Translations under genes and position numbers: made by a program
Part shown: piece after piece, positions 49,101-59,800 of the stretch
How the letters are laid out: every line of letters starts with the position of its first letter
Numbering within the stretch: position 1 is the stretch's first letter
Notes under the pieces: model-generated
What the model was told of the DNA's origin: nothing
Databases searched by the model: none
Seen by the model: only the letters and a program-made list of their open reading frames with translations
Assembly: GCA_036345935.2 (NCBI GenBank)
Contig: JADWOT020000006.1
Location: 6,980,519 to 7,044,518 of the forward strand
Reading direction: 5' to 3'
Length of the DNA stretch: 64,000 bases
Origin: Taenia hydatigena
Taxonomy: Eukaryota > Platyhelminthes > Cestoda > Cyclophyllidea > Taeniidae

Positions 49101-52100
49101 GTTTCTAGACGTTGCAGTCGGTTTAAGAATGGCTCTTCCCTTCCTCTCCATTAGTGCATTTTGAATATTTTGGCTGCTTCCTTTAGCAGCATGCACACAA
49201 TATACGACTTTGCAATTTATAAGCTGTTAAGGCTAGTAACTGTACCTATTTCAATTAAACAGCGAGGGCCAACAATTAAGAGCTAAAATTTCTCAGTGAT
49301 TTCGCAAAGTACACCGAATGCATTTTTTGTAGATGAGAACAATGTCATGGCACTAGCAAAGAAATGTCCATTAAATTCTCGTAGAACAGCCTAAAAACTT
49401 GCAACTATAACCGCGTGGGCATTTTCTAAAACATCGGTGTCACTTCGTTGTAGGGATCGTAGGGTGCCAACCACACGTTTGGCATTGCATATTTATGTGA
49501 GGCTTCACTAAAAGTCCTCTATTGCACCCACCAAGAACAAATCGCTGCTTCTACTCAAAAATTAATTCGATGTATGTAGCTTTTGCTCTTCGAGGACTTA
49601 CAAATTGCGCCTGAGATTTGACTTGCGACAGATTCAATTCGATGTCGGGCGCAGCTCGAAATAATTCCCTCACCCGTCAATGTGTCAACATGGTCATCCA
49701 CATTCTTGAACCAATGTCAAAATTGCAAAACTAACAAAAAGCGCAGACGAAATTTAGAATATCGATATCATACATAAACCGATGAAAATAATTACCGATG
49801 GAATTTTTCCACTAAAAGTCGTCAAAGCGCTAAAAATAATTTAGTACTGGAAGGGGAAGCGTGAGGTCGGGGAACTTTTGCTATAACCCTTTTGGCACTT
49901 CGATTGTCGGCAAATTAGATCCAAATCCACAGTTTGTAGTTGACCTTAAGTAATGCTACTGTTTTTTCCTGAGGTTGTTTTTTTGGAAACCATGCAGCAT
50001 GCAAGGACCCAGGATTTGAACAAATCCGGATGTGATACGTAACTCTAAAGCAACGTCATCATTCTCCTCCAAACAATGCGGAAAGATCCAAAATGCACAC
50101 TTGGAGACTTGCAGAACAAAGGGAGACATGTATCTCCTTCCTTTGTAGTGCAGCGCGATCATTAAGGAGGTTATTAATCAACACAGATGGCACTTTATCT
50201 CGGGCTCACTTTAATGCATTATCTGGCTATATGCTTTATGCTTTTGTGGGCTTTGTTAGTAAGATAAATTATTGTCATCTTGATATTTTGTTTACGTTCC
50301 AATGTTAAAGTACACACCTTCTAAGGCGGAACCATACTAAATTTAATAATGTTTCAAATGTCAAAAACATTTCCGTTTGTTCAAAACATCACTTAATAAA
50401 ATTACCTGCTTCAACCGTGTTAAGTGTATGTAGATACTTAACTGCAGGCAGCAACTTTAAGTTCACCCTCAGGCGTCTGTGCTCCACGATCTCCTACCGT
50501 TACTAAATAACTTCATATACGTGCCCCAATATGGCCAACTTGTTCGTTCTCTGGGCAGCTAGAGTAAGGAGGACATGAACGAAGAAGGTGCACGGAGAAG
50601 GACCGATCTGCTTCCAACAAGAATGCTTCAAACAAAATGCTGCGACACCAAGATGTGGACAAACACAAAACTTGAGCAATTCGTCCTGCTACGAGATAAC
50701 GCAAAGCCGAGTTCCCACAACTCCCATTTTATGTGCACTAAAACCTTCGGTTGCTTTAGAATTTCCATTCCAAAAATTTCAACAACATCAATAAAAGACA
50801 ATTTTTTCGAGGTGATCGTCAAAAGTCCTATTTAAAATGATGTCTCACTTTCGAAATAAGCCTTCATGGTTCGGTTTGAAGTCAATTCTGTTTAGTTCCC
50901 GGCTCACATCTATGGTATTGAGAATCCAAACTCTCATCATCGTCTAACCTGATAGATGATTTCGACAGTGGTGGGAGAGGAAAAGGATACAGATGATGAC
51001 AAAAGCTGCAAATGTTTTTGCTGTTTATTCACTGGGGCGGATGCGCAATTAGCGAAGCTAACATCGTTAACGTCTTGCTGCAGTAGACTTCAATCAACGG
51101 TCCAGTCATCAGTCGCCAGTCTTGTTAGGAATCACATCCTCATAGTGTAATTATGCCTAGTTAAGTGACATACGTTATCCTAATGCAGTCGCCAAAGCCA
51201 CCCATTCCTTATCTGGCTTTAGAATCTCACGTGTTCTGTCAGTTCATCAGGATTGGTTGCACCAAAGGGTTTCCACGTTTTGTGCCTTTCTCGTTAACGG
51301 TCTCGTCGATTTTCCGGGCAACGATACCTTCGAGTCTAAACACTTGCCTACAATACTCCACCAATGTAGTACATCTACAAAAGCTGAGTGAACTCAATTT
51401 TTCGCGAGAGCAGGCAACGAAGCCTGAAGGAGAGTTGAGTTGTCAAAAAGCATGAACCATTGCATAAGCTAGGCGTAGAAATAACGTAGACCCTCTTGTA
51501 CAGATTGCAAATACTGTAAAAGCTTTATAAACTACGCCGATGTCTATTCACGTTTATTCCAGCGGCTATTCGAAACCCTACTAAAGGTAATTGTAAAACT
51601 TTTTATCATCACTGCTCGATCACACAGCAATACAGATACAGAATCGTTTAGTTGCCCCAAAAGGAGAAACTATTACACCAAAAGCGATTTACCTTACAAT
51701 TAGTTCAAAAACTGTGGTCCGAAAATAGCCAGACCTGATGCCAAATGAAGAAAAGCATTACTGTGATGTTTGTTTTGCTGCTTGATCCTATAAAAAAGGG
51801 AGAAAAACAACACAGACAAGGAGGAGCGTTACATTTCTATCTCCTCAGTGGTTTCATGTGTGTGGCTGCACGTTTTGCTTTATGGCGGCTCCTTTGATCC
51901 GCCAGACTAAGGAATTCGCATAAGTCCAAATCTCTCAGGCGCCGATCTTGGCACACAATTATACACGTTCAAGTTAAAACCTACCCCCAATCAAGGAAGT
52001 TTTTGCATTTATTTAGGGAATATAGTGCCTTTAAGATAGATCTGGACGGGACCACGTATACTTCGAAAAGAATTTAGGTTACTTGAGGCGGAACCTTGAA

Positions 52101-54966
52101 AAGAACTTTACCAAAGGGCAAACAAAGAGAGGTGAGCAGGCAGGGCCGCAGCATGGGTGAACGGAAGTGTAAGTCAAACGTTCTATTTCTAGCCGGCATG
52201 ACAAGACAACTTTTACGCAATGGTCTCAGAGGGCCAACTGGTTCTGAGACTACAGCATTTCAGTGGGACTATTTGCATTTAGCACAAATCATTACTTGAT
52301 CTCCCTGAATAACGCACATCTTAAACCTTGCAACTCTAAGGCATCGGACATTAGCGTTGAAACACCCTTTTTACGTCCCTTTACCACTGTCTCTTAAAAA
52401 TGATGAAAATGTTTCTGCAATCATTTTTAGCTAAACAATAAATTAGGCGTAAAAGTAGTTAGAACGGAACTTTTTTATTTTCGCCATCAGACTTTGGAGT
52501 TGCAAAAGGGGTAAAGTTGTCGAGCAACTTTTTTAGGGAAGAAAATAAAAAATTTTGCGTAAATGTTGAATCACAAATATACTCGAGTAAAGCGAGCATT
52601 CCAAAACGCAAACGAACTGAGTTTCCAAAGAAAATGTGCTTTGTGAGGAATATCATATATGGAGCTCTGATAAATGGGTAAGAATGAGGAGAAAAAGTAG
52701 CAGCCTAGTTTCTGCTTAGGTGATTGTGCCTGAGTGTGGTAGGGCACGTCTCTCGTTAATGACTCTTTTGACCGCCCAGAAGATCGTACTACTTCGTTAG
52801 AAAGTGGATCGAATTTATGTACGTCGTTGGGCCTAATTTCCTGCTTACGTGGTGCTCCCAGCACAACATCCATAAGCTCAAGTGTGTAGAGCAAAGCAAA
52901 ACAGACGCCCATCTATCAAATGCTTGAGGTAAGGCGAATTTTGAACCAGGGCCGTTTACAAAAGGCTGCTCCCAATTTCATCAAGCCATTTGTCATTCTT
53001 AAATTACATTAAGTTCAAGATCTAAGCATCAAGACGATCCGAGTCGGAGGAAGATTTTGTTAACGAGTCTATGCAAAAACTGCGCCAAATACTGCCGTCG
53101 GACAGTAATTGCCTGGGTAACCTTATTTTAGGTCCATCCCAAATTTTCCCAAATTCCATGAAAGGACGTAGGTGTGTTGGTGATTACTCCTTGACTGCAT
53201 TAGAACGATTATACTGCTACTGTTCTAATGTCACATGCCATCTGCTTCAAGGATACGGTGTACACCTTTACGGATGCAATTGAGGATGAGAAAGCTCGAC
53301 AAAATGCATTTCGACATTTCAAATGAAAATCTTGGATGAATTTGACCATACCCTAAACTGTGAGCTAATTAAGTTGCAAATTGCGGCTGTTTTAATTGAC
53401 AATGTTTTAAATATAATTGAAATTTATTCATATAGACAGTGTGGTAGACAATGGACTTCAAAATATGTCAAGCAAAAATTTTACATTGCCCAATATGTTC
53501 ATCAGTAAAGGCGAGAAATTGTCTGTAGTTTAACCAGTGGCTTCTTTGATCAGCAAACGTTGATGATGGAACAAAATTCGGTCGAGTGGCACACGTGTCC
53601 CGACCATAATTCCTCAATTACATGATTCCTTCCGTGTGGCATGTGCAAGTCAATGTGCATTCAAAAGAAGAACAACCTTTGCTCGCAATCGAAATGGACA
53701 TGAAATCGATTTAAAACTCGAGACAGTTTCACATTTTTAATGAAAAATAAGCCACTTCGTTTGAGGTGACATGTTGCAAAACCTTTGCCATAGTTTATTA
53801 GGTGCTCGTAAAAGGGCAGAAAAATTATAGGCAAGCGGAATGGAAGATGAAGAGCGTAAAACACGTGCTGACTTTCGAGTTCATAAGAGGAAACAACTTT
53901 GAAAAGGTGGACTGGGAAAAAAGATCGTTTTTTGAACTAAGTCGTTAGCAGCGGGTAGGCGGTTTTTTTTTTCATACTAAATGCATCGCTTTTTGGATTA
54001 AATATTGGTCTACTTGATGATTATTAAAGCTCATGCATTCGATTTCTCGAATATTTCACGAGAATTGTGACCTATTATAACGCCACAAATATAAATTCTA
54101 TTTTGTTTAAGAATTGAAAGCAGCATTTGTTTAACTAACTTATGGGTGTAAATATCTGCGGAAATTTGATACAAGCAAAAGTAATGTGTTCTGTCACCGT
54201 TAGTTTGAACCAGGACATTAGCCATGAATGGTGCACCAACTATAAATGAGCCGAAATAGACTTTAAAGTAAAATATACGACAATTTAGAAGTAAATGGGA
54301 TAATTATGGGTAATGTGTTAAGCTATCGGAGAAGATTTATATCAAGACGCTTCTCTTTTGACACATGGAAACGCTGAAATAATCCCAATGGATTGAGAAT
54401 ACCCATCTATCACCTATATAGAGGCCGAAATGGCAATTAAAATGCTAAGACAGCGATATATTGTTACTAAATTTAACTCACATCTCGAAGCAGCATAAAA
54501 TTACAGTAATGAGAGTTGATAGTTCAAGTCCAAAAAGGTAGTTAGAAACGCATATTTGGATCCCTTTAACGAGGGGAACAATGGGAGTATTGTAAAGTAA
54601 TGAATCAATTGGATGAGTAGTTTGAATTTTCTTGAAAGAGACAAGCAAAAGTGTGAGATAGCAAACTTGCCGTCCTGAGAGCTTCTGTCGCCTTATGCAT
54701 TCAGGTGAAGAAGACAGGGCAATCGAATCAGCAACATAGGCTGATTTAGGGTACCAAAATTGGTAATTTCCCCAGACGGAGCTGTTTATAAGGTGTTTTC
54801 ACATGAAACCACATTCCTCTCATTCCAGAGCATTTAAAACTTCTCATCAAAAAACATAAGGTAACGCTAAGCAAAATCAGTAGTCATATTAAGTCGACCT
54901 GCTGGCAGATGGTTGAAACTCAACCCTGCAATGCGCACTTGGCTTCGAATTCCGCAGGTGCCGCGT

Positions 54967-55050
54967 CAGGTGCGTGTGGCTATCGATTAATCGATGGAAA
55001 ACGGTTTTCTGAATAACCAGGCTACCGACGGCCACGCACCTGCAGCTGTA
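54967..55050. promoter_or_regulatory. Candidate cis-regulatory cluster with inverted E-box arms
   Basis: CAGGTGCGTGTGGC (54967-54980) is nearly the reverse complement of GGCCACGCACCTG (55030-55042), so the segment can form a 12-13-bp stem with one bulged base and a loop of about 50 bases. Between the arms, next to the first, lies the 14-bp palindrome ATCGATTAATCGAT (54982-54995). CAGCTG follows at about 55043. Having E-boxes CAGGTG, CACCTG and CAGCTG together with a Cut/Onecut-like palindrome within 85 bp is suggestive of an enhancer. Its target gene and function are inference. Confidence 0.35.
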
Positions 55051-55552
55051 GCTGTCAGGCCAGAAAACGAGGTGGCAGGTGGCAAGGGAGGGAGGATCAA
55101 ATAACTTTATCACTAATTGTGGCAACTTTTGATTAGACTAAAAGATTTCAATATAATATCCTTTTTTATTTTCTGTGATTATTGTAAGCCACTACAAACA
55201 GTTGCGGCTGCCTTTTTTCCAAACGGTGCTTGCTATCATTCGACCATAGCGGTAATAGTACGCGTCCATTCCGGAATGGCCTTGAGTGTATTGTTAGTTA
55301 ATTTAAAGTAGACCTATTTTAATAATTACACAGTGATATCTTCATTTCGAATCGGTAAAGTTGCATTACTAGGTTAACTGCGCCATGTTTCAAGTGCTTA
55401 GAGTGCAGAGACCCACGTAACGCGCGGGTAGAAGGTACAATGGTGGAGCCTCTAAGTGACCCCTTTACCGAAACGCAATGTCGTCCCCGGAGTTTCCTTT
55501 TGCCAACTTCTTGCGTCAGCCATCGCAATGTACTCGCTACTGTAAGGCGACA

Positions 55553-55710
55553 TCCGTGTAGCGTCCCAAGGCTCCTGCGAAGGCAAAAGAAGGCAGAATG
55601 CTAGAGTAGAATGTATATATTCAATGTATATATATTCAGCCTACGCAGCTAATGCAATATGGCCACCTTTGTCACCCTGACCAAAACCGGTATTTCAAAC
55701 AAACAAAGTA
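55553..55710 (+). repeat. Dispersed repeat family, copy A (plus)
   Basis: The block order is TGTAGCGTCCC, GAAGGCAAAAGAAGGCAGAA, a TATATATTC-rich tract, then GCAATATGGCCACC, ACCAAAACCGG and CAAACAAACAAAGTA. It shares its start (TGTAGCG-CCC) and end (CAAACAAACAAAGTA) with copy B. The middle differs in length, as expected for a decayed, short non-coding element with a simple-sequence core. Confidence 0.7.
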
Positions 55711-56271
55711 CTATATCCACAATCCAACGATTCTGCTGAATCCGGAGTTTCGTTTTGGTTCAAAAACTGGTTTCAGGGACAAGGACTTCTGCCAGACATC
55801 ATGCATTTTATAGCCAAACGATTAAACACTGACCTAAAAGGAGATTTATGCCACAGAGAATAAGGTTTAGCTCAGTTCCTTGGAGTAGAGATTTGCGCCT
55901 GTTCCTCCCTGCCATGTTGTTCTCATCTCAAAGCTGCCTAGCCATATCTATTTGGAATTTATCCAGCTGGTAGAGACGTGGAAAAAAACATCACACGTTT
56001 ACTTAATTGACACATTCATGCAGGTACTATAGACGACTCCGTACTAAACGTATTCCAGATGGTTTATGACTGGTGTCAATTCCGTTGTTCATATTTTTTT
56101 CTGCTGAATACGAGGTTGGGGTAGTTGCCGAGAGTAGACGTCACTTTCAGTCCTTCTGTTATGGATTGCTACCGATTCTTCCGTCCATTAAACGTACTTC
56201 TTCCATTCTGCTAAGGTTTATCACTCAGCAGCATAAAACAGTATGGAAATCCTTTCCATTGCCATCAGTGT

Positions 56272-56450
56272 AGCGCCCCAAATTTTTGCGTAAGACGAAA
56301 GAAGACATAGCGCAAGGACAGAATATGTATTCATCAAACAGAGGGAATGGACTGCTGTCATGGTCCGGAGATCAGCCCATCCGGCTAGGGCAATATAGCC
56401 ACCCATGTGACCATAGCCAAAAACCGGCAAACAAACAAAGTATTACACAA
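56272..56450 (+). repeat. Dispersed repeat family, copy B (plus)
   Basis: The block order is TGTAGCGCCCC, AAGACGAAAGAAGAC, GGAATGGACTGC, CAGCCCATCCGG, GGGCAATATAGCCACC, AAAACCGGCAAACAAACAAA. It contains central blocks missing from copy A but matching copy C (GAATG-GGCTG, CCAACCCGG-like). It lies about 390 bp upstream of the CCDC66-like start codon. Confidence 0.7.
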
Positions 56451-56839
56451 CTAGCCTATTTGCCATAACTCAACCTTGAGCATGGATGACATCGGTTCCG
56501 CCGCTAAATATTTGTTCACATTAAGTTTCTCGCTTAAAAGGTGCATTCAGATAAGCACGTATTACAAGAAGATGGTCTCCAGCGCAACAGTTGCGTTACT
56601 AGCCTAGGTCAACTATAAATTAAGGACATAAACATTTTTCACCACTTTAAAGAGTAAGCCTAATTAAATGAATTTAGAATCCGAAATTACTATCGTGGGG
56701 TGATATTTAATAGGCAATCAAATTATTGGAAAGAGTTGTCACATGCCATTGCCATGGACGCAAACCAAACAAATAGACCAATGATGGGATGATAGGTTGA
56801 GGCGGCTTCTTCGAAAGCTCTGGGTTGTGATCCTTATAG

Positions 56840-59800
56840 ATGAGCTCAAGGACCTCCAAAGCACGCGAAACGGTTGAGGCGCGAGCACGTCAGGAAAGAT
56901 TCAAGACCAAAAAAGACAAGAAGGCGAACAACTCTAAAGTGCTCGATGCTGGTGCTGGTCAAATTTCAAAACAGAAGTTGTCTGCTGTCTTGGGCAACGA
57001 TAAGCAAGTATGGTGACATTAGACTACAAAATATTTGACATTTCTGAGTTAGGTTTTATGTGAAGTTGCTTTTTAATTTAGGATGGGGATGCGTCTTCTA
57101 AATTGCAAAAGTTGGACCCAGTGAGGGAATCCAATTCAGTGAAGAGCATGAAAGCCGAGGATACTTCATCATCGTCGGAAAATTCTGATGTTTCATCGTT
57201 AATGCATGAAGAATCAATTGAAAAGGCAGTTCAAAGACTCATCGAACTTAACAAGGATAAGCTTTCCGACTCCCAACTTGTGGATTTAGTCGCTTCATTT
57301 TATCTGGTAACAAATCAGTGTTTGAAAAGTGCGTTAGCATACAAACACAGTATTTTGCAATTTTGTGCATCGTAGATTATTTTTGTTCTCATAGGAAAGT
57401 TATTTGAGTCTTGATCTACTAGGGTGCATCATTATTAGGGCAAATGTTTGACATCTCTTAGTCACCCAAGGGCAGATAATTAGATTTTGAATTTAACGAC
57501 CCTGTAGTTAAGGTCGAACGCGTCACATATCCGATCACTCTATTGTAGAGTGTAAAACTGATTCATCGGCTCAAGTAAAACAGGGATCCGTGGAAGCGAA
57601 CCCAAAGATGACTGAGGAAAGGAAGCAGGACAACCTTTCCCAAAATGCGGATGCAAGCACTGAGGAAGATGAGAAATTGACATCAACTGAGCGGCCTATT
57701 TCACTGTTAGAAAGAAAACGCCTTCAGTGGCTACAAGAGCGAGGTAGATTTAAAAACAAATTCCCATGTTTGGAAAATTGTGCTGTCTAGAAGTTTTTCC
57801 TGTCCACGGTACAGCAATAAGTATATCGGCGATTTTGTGTTCAGTCTGCTATTCCATACCGTTTGTCTGGTGCTGGATAAACTGGCTAAATTTATGTTAA
57901 TAGTTGCGATCAATTTTTGCCCTTTCAGAAATTTGCTTGGCCTGTAATTTTAATTATTAGCAGCTTAGCCTGTTGAAGCAGCCACGTGTATTCATGCCAG
58001 ATTTTTCTGACAAAAAGTAGCACTGTTTGAGCTTGCTGTCAAGTGGTTTTACTGATGTGCTTATTTACGTATAATCTTGATGTTAGTTATTCGAAAAAGT
58101 GCTAGTTTCAGTCTAGTCTACCACAGTTTTCAAGAACTGTTTGATATTACAAATCGTGAGTACGTCTTCTTGTACGGATTTATGAAAAAGCATTTGTCCG
58201 CACACAGGTGCACAAAATGTTTCATGAATTCTCGGATGCACTGCTTTCCTTTAATGTGCTGGATTTTAGGACCGTTTCATTCTGAGATCAAATGAAACAG
58301 ATGGCCTATTATTCAGAAGGAAAGCTATTTTTCAAATGGCAACAATATTCAATAGCACAAAGCGGCTTTGTGTCTTAATATGATATCACGAACTCTAATT
58401 TAATCCAATCTTGATTTTAAATGAATGGTGGATGTTATGCTAAGTACACACGTGACTGGTCAGATTCATCATTATTCCTCCAACCAATTAAAATAAACAG
58501 AGGCAAACATGTACGCAAGAATAATATACTGTTTATTCAATTTCACGACTAAGCGGAAATTGAGCTTCTGGAAAGGGATCGAGCTAAGTCCGTGATGGAT
58601 TTGAACGCGGGGACGGATAAAAATGGTGGGGAGACGCAGTCCACGGCCGCCCGACCTGTGCTCTCCGCCAAGAACCATCACCGCTTTCAGCGCTGTCACT
58701 ACCTCGCCGGATTGCCCGTGGGTGAGGATCCTCGCACTGAGGCAGAGTTGAAGGTAGCTTGGGTGTTTTTTTAGCCCTTTTTTTAAGGAAAAGTGGTCAT
58801 GAAACTTGCGAGACTTAAGCGATGCCTCAGGTTGCTTCATTAAGTGATGAATTATCGACAGATCCGATTATATAATCGGCATGAGGTTAGAATCTTGCAC
58901 TTTCCCACTAATTTGTACAACAAAAAATCTCTCGTTTTACTTTAAACGTTGGCTTCGAAATCATAGCTTTTTGCATCTACAAGTCTGTGCTGTTTTTTTA
59001 TGAAGCAAAAACATTCTCCATGCCTATGGTACTTTGTTTAAAGTCGCAGTCCAGCTTTATTATTTGAATCGAGTGACGAAAACTTCGGCCTTAAACGGAT
59101 TTTACTACAGAATTTCCGAGTGAATATGATGGCTTACATTTGTGTTTTCTGTGCTACAAACTGGTTCCTTGCTCTGATGCATAGGAAGTACTGCTAATGT
59201 TCGCAACTTTTTTGTTTTGGACGTTTGCAGAACGCAAGCGACAGCTTTTTTCATGGTTTTGTTTTGGCCTCCAGGTTAATGCGGAATCCGACCGAACATA
59301 GCGCCTTCGCCAGTGCTCACTTTTGTGAATGGACGTAGTACAGTATTGCGTAACTCTCCTAGAATCTCACGTGTCGTTTTGACAAAAGCAATTTTGTGCA
59401 TATCCTCGGTGCGTGCCTGGAGAATGAGATGAACTGAGTCGATTTAACCACTGGTTAACCAAATATCGGCTGTAATGGCATTGTCGCGCCTCTAGTCTTT
59501 TCTAAATTTGACAGATTTGTTAGCTTCATTATTAATAAGTACTGAGAAGCTATATATGTGCTCGAAATGCCGCATCCTACTTTAGTTGAGGAGTGGGTCT
59601 ATTAACTAATAATTGCTAAAACTTAAGGGGAATTTCACCTTTTTTCGAATGGAAGCATAGCTGCCGAACTCGATGCGACACGTTTTGCATTACGCTTCAA
59701 AAGCACATTCTTTGTTACTAGTAAATCTTACGAAACTTCACCTTGCTGAAATGCTTTGTCGAATCGTTTGAACTATTGGCATCCTCCTGAAGCCCTGATA

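Larger units (their letters stand above)
46460..56839. other. Gene-poor region with dispersed repeats and a candidate enhancer
   Basis: About 10.4 kb without a supported gene. It contains all three copies of a dispersed repeat family (48945-49100, 55553-55710 and 56272-56450) and the motif cluster at 54967-55050, listed separately. Open frames such as 47015-47257, 50575-50835, 51165-51455 and 52912-52571 show no family signature or reliable splice partner. Confidence 0.4.

Noticed and set aside
48960..49196. 78-codon minus-strand frame as a gene
   Set aside because: Most of it lies inside a dispersed repeat copy that has two relatives in the window.
58590..58680. A functional tRNA gene on the minus strand
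   Set aside because: A and B box-like sequences are present, but I could not draw an acceptor stem or anticodon arm. A tRNA-derived repeat is more likely.
58472..58840. 122-codon minus-strand frame across candidate exon 4
   Set aside because: It is explained by the possible minus-strand tRNA-like repeat or by the antisense of the exon. It has no protein family signal.
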